NCBI RefSeq assembly: GCF_002878395.1
Contig: NC_061118.1
Coordinates: 2,616,310 to 2,680,309, forward strand
DNA length: 64,000 bases
Source of the DNA: Capsicum annuum
Taxonomy: Eukaryota > Streptophyta > Magnoliopsida > Solanales > Solanaceae
Direction of reading: 5' to 3'
Position 1 is the stretch's first letter, and every line of letters begins with the position of its first letter. A program made the position numbers and the translations under genes. The notes below the pieces were generated by a model, which searched no databases, was not told where the DNA came from, and saw only the letters and a list, made by a program, of their open reading frames with translations. Positions 11,261-22,378 of the stretch are shown here, one piece after another.

Positions 11261-12480
11261 TTAAGCATGATTATCCAGAACGAGGAACAAAAATGTGTAT
11301 TTGGACTTCATATTCGCTTTGGCTTCCCAAGTAGCTCCCTCAACCTTCTGGTTCCTCCATATAACCTTTATCAAAGCCACATCCTTAGTTCGTAACTGAT
11401 GGACTTGCCAAATCCTAGATCTCAAAAAGGATTTCCTCATAAACCAAAGAGTCAAAAACGCCAACACTTTCTAAAGAGATAATCAAAGAAGGATCGCCCA
11501 TACACTTCTCCAACATCGAGACATGGAACACTAAATTAATGGAACCCAAACTAGGAGGCAACTCCAATTCATAAAGCAACATTTCCCACTTTTATCGAAA
11601 TCAAGTAAGGGTCGACATAACAGGGGCTAAGCTTCCCCTTCTTCCTAAATTGAATCACTCCATTTATGGGAAATACATTAAAGAACACCCAATCACTAAT
11701 ATCAAAATCTAACTCCCTATGCATCACATCTGCATAAGACTTTGGCGGCTTTGGGAAGTCTTAAGACTTTTCCTTATTACTTTCACCTTCTCCATAGCCT
11801 GATGAACCAACTAGGACCAAACAACCCAGCCTCACCAACTTTAAAACATCTATTATCTCCAACTATACAAATCCTCAAATGGAGCCATCCAAATCCTGGA
11901 ATGATAACTGTTATTATATGAAAACTCTATCAGAGGCAAATGATCAACCCAACTACCACTAAAGTCAATCACACAAGCCCTTAGCATATCCTCTAAGGTC
12001 TGAATAGTCCCCTCTTCTTGTCCATCTATTTGAGGGTGAAAAGCAGTGCTAAGGTCTACCTTAGTCCCTAAACCTCTATCAAAAGAATGTCAAAAGTGCA
12101 ACGAGAACTATGTACCTTGATCAGATATGTAGAAATAGGCACAACATGTAGTTTGACAATCTCCTAAATGAAAAACTTAGCATAGTCCTCTACGAGAAAC
12201 TTGTTCTTTACAGGCAAAGAATAAGCATACTTGGTCATCCTATCCATGATGACCCAAATCAAATCAAACTTACTATGAGAGTGTGGAAGACCAGTAATGA
12301 AATCCATATTAATCACTTCCCATTTCCATACAAGCAACTTAATATCTTGAGACAATCCACCAAGCTTTAATTTCTCCACCTTCACTTGCTAATAAAGTAT
12401 ACACTTAGCCATGAAATTTTCCATATCTCTCTTCATGTTATTCCACTAATAAATCTCCTTTAAGTCATGATACATCTTCA
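11261..12480 (-). pseudogene. T1 integrase with C-terminal chromodomain remnant
   Basis: Integrase would join the cDNA to host DNA; the chromodomain of chromoviruses guides it to methylated-histone chromatin. Seen: a worn zinc-binding end with MAKCILY-stop-QVKVEK near 12390-12420 (second Cys of the pair lost), the catalytic core start WKWEVINMDFITGLPHS at about 12330-12280 with the first Asp kept, and WVIMDRMTKYA after it. At the end comes a chromodomain-like VHQLRTKDVALIKVIWRNQ...GATWEAKANM at 11460-11290. The stretch in between is shredded by stops. The order matches Tekay/Del integrase, and the WEA...Y pattern supports the chromodomain call. Confidence 0.8.
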
Positions 12481-12769
12481 TCAAACCAGGATAAATAGTA
12501 TACCTCTACTCATGAGCCTCAGCCAAAATCCTTTCCCGCAACCCATCGACATCAAGAATGTATAATCTACCTTGGTACCTCAGGATACAATCACCACCAA
12601 TCTTAAAGGCCATTACTTTCTGCAGACTAATATCATCCCTTATCTACATCAATATGGGATCCAAAACTTACTTTTCCTTCACCCCTGAACCAAGAGATGA
12701 TTTCACCATGTCTTGAACAATCACACCTCCATCCTCAAATTCCAAAGATGAACCCCAAGATTAGCCAAC

Positions 12770-13297
12770 TGGTGAATAACCTTCACCAAACCTCACTTGT
12801 CCTCTTTCACATGAGATAAGCTTCCCATTGACAACCTGCTAAGATCATTAACAACCACATTAGCTTTACCTAGATGATAATGGAGACTTATGTCATAATC
12901 TTTGAGCAACTCAAGCTATTTACTTTGCCTAAGATTCAACTTCTTCTGGGTGAACACATACTGCAAGCTTTTATGGTCAAAATAGATATCAACATTAACT
13001 CTATACAAGTAATCGCACCAAATCTTTAAAGAAAACACCACAACCAACAACTCTAAAATCATGAGTTGGATAATTCTTCTCATGCACCTTAAGATATCTA
13101 GAAGAATACATCACTACCCTGCCATGTTGCATCAAAACATAACCAAGTCCCAGATAAGATGTATCACAATATACAACAAAACCATAAGTACCCTCGAGTA
13201 AGGTCAAAACCAGAGCCAAATTCAACTTATCCTTCAACCTCTCAAAACTACCCTTATAAGCATCGAACCACAATAACTTCACCTTCTTTTGAGTCAA
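12770..13297 (-). pseudogene. T1 RNase H remnant
   Basis: RNase H degrades the RNA strand of the RNA:DNA hybrid. Seen: VYCDTSYLGLGYVLMQHGRV at about 13170-13110, holding the first catalytic Asp, then [17 protein letters not shown]. After a frameshift near 13020 come [18 protein letters not shown] and LLKDYDISLHYHLGKANVV. The gap at the frameshift removes the alpha helix around the second acidic residue in a single reading. The region is continuous with RT upstream, as expected for a Ty3 Pol polyprotein. Confidence 0.8.
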
Positions 13298-13901
13298 CTA
13301 AGTTAATGGGAAAGCAATCGAAGAGAAACTCTTCACAAATCTCCTATAATACCCAGCTAAACCCAAGAAGCTCCCATTATCGATTGGAGTCATAGGTCTA
13401 GGTAACTTCTTAACCACCACAGCCTTTTGTGGATCTACCATGATCCCTTCACTAGAAATAGAATGGCCCAAAAAAGTAACAATAATTAACAAGAACTCAC
13501 ACTTGGAAAACTTAGCATACAATCGTTGATCCTTAAGAGTCTGCAACACTATACGAAGGTGATTGGCATGATCCTTCTAACTTTTTGAATATACCAGAAT
13601 ATCATCAATGAAAATAATGACTAACAAGTCAAAAAATTAATGGAATACCCGGTTCATAAGATCCATAAAGCTGTCGGGGCATTAGTCAACCTAGAAGACA
13701 TAACCAGAAACTCATAATGGACATACCGAGTATGGAACACGATCTTAGGGATATCCACCTTCCTAATATTTAACTAATAATAACTTGATCGAAGATCAAT
13801 CTTAGAGAAGTATCTAGCACCCAGAAGCTGGTCAAACAGGTTATCAATCTTAGAAAGAGGATACTAATTCTTCATAGTTACTTTATTTATCTGGCGATAG
13901 T
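13298..13901 (-). pseudogene. T1 reverse transcriptase, part after the Tat-2 insertion
   Basis: It carries the core of the RT palm on the minus strand. Near 13895 a frame reads YRQINKVTMKN, and at 13601-13612 the catalytic box FIDD is intact, followed by ILVYS. From 13549 a clean 83-residue frame reads [20 protein letters not shown], then [12 protein letters not shown] and [19 protein letters not shown], the RT thumb and connection region. Several stops lie between 13550 and 13890. The sequence that should precede YRQ lies on the far side of the LTR at 13902-15371. Confidence 0.85.
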
Positions 13902-15371
13902 TGATAATGCTCAACTTACACGTCAACTTAAGTACAAGGTAGTGATCATCAATATATTTACCCAACTTTGGAATCGAGGTCGAATCCGTGAGGAATAATG
14001 TGAGTAGTAGTTAAGTTACTTCGAGATAATAGATACAAGTTAAATCCAAATTAATGTTACAAGAATGTAAAAATGGGGAAGATAGGCATCTAAACTTATA
14101 TTTCTTTTTAGTTCTTTTTCTGTATAAATTTGGGGCTATGAATAATCAGAGTTTTAATAGGTATGCACGGATCTTGGGATTATACACAGAGTGTTAGCAA
14201 TCAACATCAATTTACTAAGTCAAATATGGATAGGTTTGGTTATAGATTTTGATGCTAGTCTTTCAAAAAAATACCAAATTTTCACCCATTGATTCTTTTG
14301 AATACCTAATAGGTGTGTTCAATAATTGGTAACCACATTCTCAATCTAGGCATCCCTATTTCTAGGATGATACCTATGGTATAGTAAACCTCACATTCAC
14401 CCTTATGTCTGAGCTAGTGAACATTTAGGAAACTATATATACAATTGTCTATCATTGCCTTGGTCTCCACATCCCTCTTTCAAGGATGATATGGATTCCT
14501 AAACTTCACCCAAAACCCTTCTTTTGAAGATAGCTTCGGGTTTTCTAGAGCATGAAGCTTTCACTCATCATACCCATGTGGATATTTGGGGCTTTCACCC
14601 ATTAAACCCCAACCAAGTTAGCATAGCAATGATAAAACCCATAAATATGAACTACTAAATAGAAACTAATCAATAAAAACCCACACATACTTTAACCCTT
14701 ATTCATACATAACCCCAAGAGGGAGATCTAGCTACACATAAGATAAATAAGCATAGATATACCCATAATTTCTATTAAAGTGATTTATTAAAGCTTAAGT
14801 AAATGTTACTTCAAACTTGGCACTCCCATAAGTCAACAATAGAAGTGGGCTAATATTCCACTTAGAAAGTCTCTAATGTATTTTTCACCCAAAAATTAAA
14901 ATGGAGGCTATGAACTCAAGAGCTAAACCTAAAAATTAGGAAAGATGGAATATGATCCATGATGCTAGGGTTTGAGTCTTTCTGTCAAAATTGGGATCAT
15001 CCACGTGCATTTCTAGTGTTGCCCTTAGGCTGATTTCTTCTACTAAGTCGTGATCGCACAGGTCTGGTTGCGACCACGACTAACTTCCGCTATTGCGGTT
15101 AAATGACCTTTGCTTAATTGCTGCGATCACGGTCAGTAGACCGCGACTGCGCTACTTGAGGCCTTTCTACTTCAAGTCTTCAGCTACACCTTTTTTTCTC
15201 CCTTTTGAGTAGTTTATGCTCCAATCCACATCTTTTGATCTCCTCAACTGTATGCCTGCAAAGAGTGGATATTAGTGCATATTATCACCAATATGTCTTA
15301 TTCATTCACTTAAAATAGGGTAATTTGCACAAATGTTTAGTGAGAATGAGTGGTAAAATCATAACTCATCA
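13902..15371 (-). mobile_element. Tat/Ogre-type solo LTR (Tat-2) inside T1 RT
   Basis: The element has the same ends as Tat-1: on the minus strand it begins TGATGAGTTATGA and ends GAGCATTATCA. The bases ATAGT occur immediately outside both ends (13897-13901 and 15372-15376), a perfect 5-bp target duplication. The flanking host codons are contiguous RT sequence once the insert and one ATAGT are discounted. No gag, pol or second LTR is present, so it is a solo LTR. Degenerate GCGATCGC-type palindromes lie at 15045-15165. Confidence 0.9.
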
Positions 15372-16200
15372 ATAGTCTATGCACATATGAAGGGACCCAT
15401 TCTTTTTATGCACGAATATAATAGAAGCACCCCATAAACACATACTAGGGTGGATAAAACCCTTATAAAGAAGATTTTTCAATTGCTCCTTAGGTTATTT
15501 CAACTCAAGAAGAGCCATTCTATAAGGAGGAACAAAGATAGGACAAGTATCCCATAGAAGGTCAATTCCAAAATCAATTTACCTATTAGGAGGAATACCA
15601 GGAAAGACCTCAGGAAATTCATTAACCATGGGAATGGATTGAAATGAAGGATCCTCCGAGTTAGAATCTTCAATGCAGACCAAATGATAATATATCCCTT
15701 AAAAATTAATTTTTGGACTTTAACATAAGGTAAGAACCTTCCCTTAGGCACTAGGGAACTCACTTCCCATTTATAACTGGCTCATTAGGAAATTTGAAAA
15801 GACCATATGGGTTCGGCAATCTAGAGAGGCATAGCACGAGTGGATCAAATCCACTCCCAAGATCACATTGAAATCTAGCATGCCTAACTCTATCAAATCC
15901 ACCAAAGTCACCTTATCACATATAGACACCACAAAACCCCTTTAGACTCTTCTAGCCATAACAGAATAACCTATTGCGGTAGATACAAAAAATGGGTCTA
16001 AAATACACATTGGACTGAAATCAAAATAAATAGCCACATAAGGGGTCACATAAGAAAGCGTAGACCCCAGATCAAGAAAGTAATAAACATCATAAGAAAA
16101 GAGTTTAAGTATATCAGTGACAACGTTGTGAGATTTCTTAGATTCCTGATAGGTGGTAAGGGCATAGAGATGATTTTGGCCAGTGCTGGTACTAAAAGTT
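15372..16200 (-). pseudogene. T1 protease, linker and RT N-terminus
   Basis: Aspartic protease cleaves the Gag-Pol precursor. Seen: LYALTTYQESKKSHNVVTDI, then FLDLGSTLSYVTPYVA at about 16090-16040, where DLG-S is the active site (DSG/DTG or DPGAS in relatives). Then comes a segment ending FVSTAIGYSVMARRV at 15942. After a stop-rich interval, VPKGRFLPYVKVQKLIFKGY (15750-15690) marks the linker before RT. The last codons before the Tat-2 border encode a CID motif of the RT N-terminal part. Multiple stops and frame changes show decay. Confidence 0.8.
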
Positions 16201-16239
16201 GCACCCTTTGGTGAAGGAGTTGATGATATGGCAATTAGA

Positions 16240-17440
16240 ACTTTATTAGCCCAGAAAAACCCTAGAAGGAAAATCCAACTGTATATGACCAAGATGACTA
16301 TACTTAAAGCACTTGTTACTCCCCTCATTACACACTCTACGATGCACCTAACCATAAAAATGACAAAGAGGATAAGATGGGGAAGACTGAGCTCCACTAG
16401 CCTGAGACTGGGCACCTTGTGCCCTAAATCTACTATTAGTCTGAAATTGACGATCACCAGACGGCCTAGGATATAGGGCACTATCCATATAATAAGAATC
16501 AAAATTTCCCTACTTCTTCTTAGACCATTGCCTGCCATCCCTACCACTATTTTGATGGCCTCCTCCTTGTTTAAAATACCTAAATTTCTTACTCTATCTT
16601 TTCCTTATGTCAGCTTGCTTATTCTTTTCCTCCTCAACATATTGTATATACACCACAAGCCTAGAGATAACGATATTCTTGTTAAACAAGGAAGCCTTAA
16701 ACCCCAAAACTAAATCATGGGACAAGCTCAACCTGAACTTTGTTATTCTCTCCATAATAGAAGAAACCAACTCTGGAGCATTACGCGATAACTGATGAAA
16801 CTTTAAGGCATATTCTTTCACAGTCCTTTTACCTTATTTCAAATACACGAACTCCTCATCCTTCGTCTCCCTCAATTCTCGAGGAAAGAAATAATCCATA
16901 AAACACTAGAAAATTTATCCCATATATCTGACTCAGCATCATCTCCCCTCATTTACTCCCACTCTTCATACCATTGATATGCCATATCCTTCAGCTGGTA
17001 GGCGCCAAACTCAACACCCCCAGAGTCAGAAACATGCATAATTTTGAAGTTCATTTATATCTCATCAATGAAATATTGAGGATCCTTCTCAACATTTAAA
17101 CTAGTAAAATCAGAGGGCTCAACCTCATAAACTGGCCAACTCAATGACCTCAGAAGATGGAGTAATAAAAGTAACACGTTCAGTCTGATAATCTACCAAC
17201 TGTGTAAGCAAATGGATCAATTGGTGAAACTCAGCATTAGACATATCACCCTGACTTTGAGGTGTCTGAGGAGGGCTTGAGTGAACCGGTGGAACTCCAA
17301 GAGGACAATCAAGAGTGGGACCCCTAGACCGAGTCTATATCCCATAAGCCGGACGAGTTCCCTCCATGTTATCCTCAGGTGGGAAAAAGGAGTTTCCACG
17401 GGCATTAAATTTTTTGGGAGACACGAAGTGAAATGCAAAC
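16240..17440 (-). pseudogene. T1 gag (capsid and zinc knuckles)
   Basis: Gag forms the virus-like particle and binds genomic RNA. Reading from 17440 downward in shifting frames: an N-terminal SNAEFHQLIHLLTQL near 17245, a capsid stretch EFVYLK-stop-GKRTVKEYALKFHQLSRNAP around 16860-16790, and a frame 16821-16594 ending in the basic linker EEEKNKQADIRKR. Near 16280-16340 are two zinc-knuckle-like modules, CHFYG...VC and CFKYSHLGHIQLDF; in the second module two of the Cys positions are Tyr and Phe. Replacement of knuckle cysteines together with stops indicates a pseudogene. The order gag-protease follows Tekay/Del elements. Confidence 0.75.
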
Positions 17441-17544
17441 AAATGAAAATTAAAGGAGATCTTAATGTCCTATACTATACAGCCTAAAAGTAGAACACAA
17501 GAAAGGGAAACATTCCTAAATGCCCCGTTGCCTCTCTCTTATAA

Positions 17545-17562
17545 GTGTGGTGCGCTACACAC
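17545..17562 (-). promoter_or_regulatory. T1 leader hairpin with palindromic loop
   Basis: On the minus strand GTGTGTAGCGCACCACAC folds into a 5-bp stem GTGTG/CACAC with an 8-base loop TAGCGCAC. It lies 55 bases downstream of the PBS. The same hairpin occurs at the same distance in element C (32280-32297), where the loop has the full palindrome GCGCGC. A role in RNA dimerisation or packaging is inference. Confidence 0.6.
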
Positions 17563-17616
17563 CCATAAAAGAGAACTTACTTGAAATGACTTTATGGATA
17601 CCCAATTAACCATATA

Positions 17617-17634
17617 CATGGCTCTAATACTAAC
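17617..17634 (-). other. T1 primer binding site, tRNA-iMet type
   Basis: Directly after the 5' LTR the minus strand reads GTTAGTATTAGAGCCATG, a close variant of the TGGTATCAGAGCC primer site complementary to initiator methionine tRNA used by many plant Ty3 and Ty1 elements. Confidence 0.75.
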
Positions 17635-17636
17635 TT

Positions 17637-19767
17637 TTCATGACCTAAACTAGAGTCTGTCCGTGATGAGCATCCTAAGTCCACTGTGGATCTGTGATCA
17701 CCATCCTTTTTTCTAGTCACACAGAACACAATACACTAACAGTGGCTGAATTCAAAAAATATAACAAGACAGATTAAGGTAAGCTGAATAAGTCTGAGAT
17801 ACATCAATGACCAATACCTAGTCCATAGTAATCCACAAAGACTCTATGACAAAATCTAATCAAACCAATGTTGGGATATGCCCCCGATGATAACCAAAAT
17901 AATTTCAAAGAAAAGTCTATGATAAAAAATAAACAAAAAAGTAATAGACTTCAGAAAAAAGAGGATAACCACTTCAAGTTGACTGCTGATAATCTAAAAA
18001 TCCTATCACTACGCAGGAAAAGCAGAAGTGTCTTTGATTCCTACATCGCGTGGGGATACAGTGTTCGAAGATAGTTAACGGGTTGAGGGCTAGCATGTAA
18101 CTTATGGAACGGACAAAATAATGCCATGATCAACAATTTAAAATCATCCAAATCCATTTCACACACTCATATGCATATACATACACATAAATATAACATG
18201 CCAAGATAAGGAAAAAGGCTTAGCATGAACTTTAAAATATTAGCCTAGATTGTATAGCTCAACCATCATAAGAAGGCACCCACGGGCCAGATGGGCTCAG
18301 CTCTCCCTGCTGAAAGGGCCCCAATGCATGTAGCCAGATGAACCAGAGAATAATCATATGTACATATGTACCATAGGGGACTCGAACCTCCTAGTTATAT
18401 ATCAAGGGTGACTTAAGCACCCAGTCATTTAAAATGGGGGACTTAAACTACTTGATCATAAGAAAGGGGTCTTAAACCCCAATCTATTTAGATCCCTGCG
18501 CTGACAAATGCGGTTTCTAGTATTGGTCGCTCTGGACTTTCACTTTTATGACCCAGTTACACAACCCTTTTTCAACCCAGTTAAAATATTTTTCACACAT
18601 TCCCATTAGTTGAACCATAATATTCCTTAAGAAATACACTTTGGTATCATCATACCAACTTCACTTACAAGGTAACATCATCATGCCTATATAATTCCAT
18701 TCACTTGGGGTAAACAACTCTCTTTAATCATTAAACCAATGTGGGGGGAATTCCACGCCTGTTTTTGTTCATTAAATCAAAACATTATGTTTCTATAACC
18801 TCTTTATATCATGTAATGGTTCCCAAAAAAAGGTCAATGCAAATATACTCAAAGTCAAACCAATTTTACAAGATTAGGTTGGGGTCATTCAATTATCCAT
18901 ATTCAAAAAATTCGGGGAAACCATGACCAACTAGTTTATTTATCATTCCCATACACCCCACATGTTCAAAACTATCAATTTAAACAATATACGATTCATA
19001 AAAGCTATGGAAAAAATAATTAACTCAATAATGTTCAGTAACCCTCAACCTATATTTAAAATCATCAATTAAATCATATGGGTACAATTACAAAAATATG
19101 CTTTTGATAAAATAAGACTTGTAGAAGAATAACATGCCTGAAAGTACAGAGAATTATGGAGATAAATCAACCCTTGAGCCCTTAGATGACCAACTTATTG
19201 AAACCCTAGCCTTGTCTTTAAATAGGGAATTTGAGAGAGTAAAGAGAGTATTTGATATGTTAAAGTGTTGAAAATAACCCCTCTTTGGTGTTTTATGTAT
19301 GTGGGGTCTATGTGGGGAAGGAGGGAAATATCCAAAGTGCCTTTAATAAAAAGATTGAAAACTATCGCCCAGTTGTTATGGGTGACCTTAAGACTCGTAG
19401 GGTCACCCTATGACTCGTGACATTTAGTTGTAGGCTGGATATCATCCATGGGAACCAACACTGGTCTGACTATGAGTTGTGACCTATAATTCATATTTAG
19501 ACCTTATGACTCATGAGGTCAAGTCATAGATAAGATAGAAACATTGGCTAGCTTTACTGGTTAGGCTATAGAACTACTATACGACCCATAATGAGTCTCG
19601 ATGACTCGCTAGGTGACAATTTTAAATAACATAGACACTTATCCAAACACATTAGTTAGGATACAATTTAGTGTCCTACGACCCATAATGACTCCCCAAG
19701 ACTAGTAGTCTGGGTAGTGAGTGTAAAAACTCAAGAATTCTAGGGGAAAAAAATCTAGGGTATTACA
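17637..19767 (-). repeat. T1 5' LTR
   Basis: Partner of 9078-11129. On the minus strand it begins TGTAATACCCTAGATT and ends near 17637 in GGTCATGA. The inverted repeat GGTGACC...GGTCACC recurs at 19381-19407. Its outer border abuts a CA/TA microsatellite at 19764-19800. Confidence 0.85.
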
Positions 19768-19800
19768 CACACACACAAAAACATACATATATATATACAC
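19764..19800. repeat. CA/TA microsatellite at the T1 border
   Basis: ACACACACACA passes into ACATACATATATATATACACA exactly where T1 ends. It may be the insertion target or have grown from it, and it hides the expected target duplication. Confidence 0.8.
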
Positions 19801-21833
19801 ATGCATATAGATCAAATGGACAGCTAGGATCGTGGATGAAAGAGTATAAGTCCGTAAATGTATTGCCTGGGGTAAACTCTAGGACTACATCATCATAAAG
19901 TGTAGAAAGTATCAGAATCTCTCATGATCGGGGTAAATAGTAGTAGCAAAAATCATAGACTAGAATCTTTCTCAATCAATATCTATTCATTATTTTTAGT
20001 TTCAAGGGCTCATTATTTACTCATTAAGATGGTACAATTCCTGATATGAAGTAATCTATTGAAGTGGGAGTAAATTGTTTTTTAGGAAATGAGTAATAAA
20101 ACTATATTTTAGTTGGAATCCTATCATTTATTGTCTAAGTGATCATGATTGTACCGAATTTATGCATGCCATCACCAGTATTAAAATAATATGATTGTAA
20201 GAATCAATATGTCTATAAACTATGACCATTTCCTTTACAAGCATAGAATGCTTCCCAGAATCCAACTAATATCATAATCACGGCCTTGGGCCCAATAGTA
20301 TATTTGGTATAACCACAATATCATAATATGGGGAAAAACCATCACGATCTACTAATTACTATAGTAAACATCATACTAATGATTTATTAGTCTAAACTAT
20401 GTCTATCTTGCTAGCAACCTAGGGTAATATGATCTTATAAGCATAACAAGTATTTTCAACTTTAAGGGTCAATTATCCTTCTAGCACCCGAACTCTTAAA
20501 TTAGGCTAATTCACGATGTGCTACCCATAATCACATCCTAACATCCGTATCTAAAATGAAACATATATCAAACACCATCTCAAGAAGAAGAGTATATAGA
20601 AGCCTAACTTGAAGCCGAACTGCAACTATTGAATTATCCACAAATTGTTTGTCTCCGCTCTATGATCTTGAAATGCCATCACATTGTCAAAATAGTATCT
20701 ACGCATCATTAGGATTAAAACAAGATCAATATTGCTATATTAAGGGCCGGGTTGGATTTAAAGTCCAGACGAGCCCATGAGTCTCGCAAATAGAATCTAA
20801 AATTGAACTCGTTACGAGGTCCCTCGAAGGACTAGGAACTTGTGCTCAAAAGTTAAGCACAAATGGAGCACAATTTGGGTCTCAAATCGACCTTCAAAGT
20901 TTTAGGAATTTAAGTATTGATTTCTAAGAATTTTAACAAGAATTAGGATGAAATTAAAGGAAAATATAATGCAAAGAACTTTAGGTTAGCTTACCTTAAC
21001 CTAGGTGGATGATTTCCCACTTTTTCCTCTCTTTGAGATCTCAATTTGGTGTAAACAATGGTGGAATAAGTCATAGGAAATTAGGTGGTCAAGAGGGAAT
21101 TTAAAGGTTACAGGTGTCACTAAGCGGACTCTTGGGCGCTAAAGCACTTTCTGCTAATGCGACAACACGACCGCTAAAAAGTTCTAACGACAACAGTAGG
21201 TGCTGCTAAAGTGTCCCCAATGGCACTAAAGTGCACCACTAACAAAGGTCGAGGGCCACTAAAGCTATCCAACGATGCTAAAGCGACCTAGTAGGCGCTT
21301 AAGCGGTCCTATCAGGTGCTATGCATAAGATTTTGCTAAGTCCAGAATGGACTTTGACCCAATGCTCGGGATTCATTCAGAAACCCGTATGTGCAAACAA
21401 AATATGATATCATACAAAATTTGATGTTCCTAACTCAATGGAACCACTAAAATTTTCATTCGAGATCATTTCAAATAAATGTGGGGCCCATTTCTATAGT
21501 TTCATTTTTCACATAGTCCGCCCAATAGCCCAAAATGAGTCTGGAGGTCACCAGACCTGAACCAAGGTTCCCCACAACCTAAAATCAATGTTTTAGAGTT
21601 GATGTCAATATTGGAATTCTCATTCGAGGTCGTCTCTACTAGGAGTTTTGGTCAGACCAAGTCATAAATTTTAAAATCTCCAAAATAGGCAAATGAGCAT
21701 AAAATCCAAACAAATTGTCTGATCAGCGAACCGATAGTTTTGGTAAGTCATAAATGACCTATAACCACTACAAAACAGATCAAAATACCAGAAATGCATG
21801 CAAATCAAGGGAATTACCTAGAGGGTTATTACA
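19768..21833 (-). mobile_element. Chromovirus LTR A, 5' portion (right of T1 insertion)
   Basis: Continuation of 7690-9077. On the minus strand it begins at 21833 with TGTAATAACCCTCTAGG, the same start family as LTR B (24967), LTR D (38610) and LTR E (51791). A region rich in GCTAAAGC/CGCTTAAGCG words lies at 21115-21320, with a perfect 10-bp palindrome at 21296-21305. No protein is encoded. Confidence 0.7.
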
Positions 21834-22378
21834 TCTTCATCCTCGTTGTAATTAAGTTTTAAGTGTAGGTTTTGGAATTCATCATAGTATGCTTCAACAC
21901 TCTTTTCTTCTTGCCTCAAAGTTTTCATCTTAGAAGACAACCCTTATCTATACCTCTCTTTCAAATACTTGGCTCTCATAAGGGCATTCATTACTTTTCA
22001 TGGTGGACAATGACCTCCATGAAGAACCCTTTACATTCTCTTAAATCGATTCCTAACAAGTCAATTAATATCCTTCAAATTGAGGAACTACATAGGTTGT
22101 TTCTTAACACCAGGAAAATCATTAGCGTAGAAGATTTTAACACATTGTGACTCCCATTTAAGGTATCTTTCGAGATTACAACCTTTTTGAAAACTAGGAA
22201 AAGTTACCTTGTTGGAGTTGAGGTCCATGTCCCAACCTCCATATGCACCTTGGTCCATTACTAATTCCTTAGGTACCATACCCATAACCTCCTTATACAT
22301 GTCCCTCAAACTCTCCTTGAGCTCTTATAGCTTGCTTGGGTGGCTTTTGGTTAAGTGGATCTTGGTAAGGTTGGTTTA
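21834..22378 (-). pseudogene. Gag N-terminal remnant of element H
   Basis: On the minus strand a 73-residue frame (22309-22088) carries GWDMDLNSNKVTFPSFQKG followed by RYLKWESQCVKIFYAN. This resembles the Gag signature of plant Ty3 elements in which a PTFxGxxDPxxYLxWE motif starts the capsid. Beyond 22088, in other frames, come RARYLKERYR and EEKSVEAYYDEFQNLHLK, reaching the border of LTR A at 21833. The zinc knuckle of the same gag probably lies at about 7300, on the other side of the nest. Stops and frameshifts make it a pseudogene. Confidence 0.6.

Larger units (their letters stand above)
9078..19767 (-). mobile_element. Near-complete Ty3/gypsy chromovirus T1 (Tekay/Del type)
   Basis: A 10.7 kb element on the minus strand with two LTRs (9078-11129 and 17637-19767), a tRNA-iMet-type PBS, gag, protease, RT, RNase H, integrase and a C-terminal chromodomain segment in the canonical Ty3 order. 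It is inserted in LTR A and is itself interrupted by the Tat-type LTR at 13902-15371. All genes have stops and frameshifts. The RT catalytic motif FIDD is still intact at 13601-13612, making it the best-preserved pol in the window. No clear 5-bp target duplication is visible because the right border runs into a CA/TA microsatellite. Confidence 0.85.

Noticed and set aside
15942..16547. The longest clean frame in the window (201 residues) as a possible host gene
   Set aside because: Its second half is a gypsy protease with DLGSTLS and its first half is an out-of-frame reading of gag; it belongs to T1.
9078..19767. A young, possibly active retrotransposon
   Set aside because: LTRs differ at many positions, every gene has stops, the zinc knuckle and integrase Cys residues are altered, and RT is split by another insertion.
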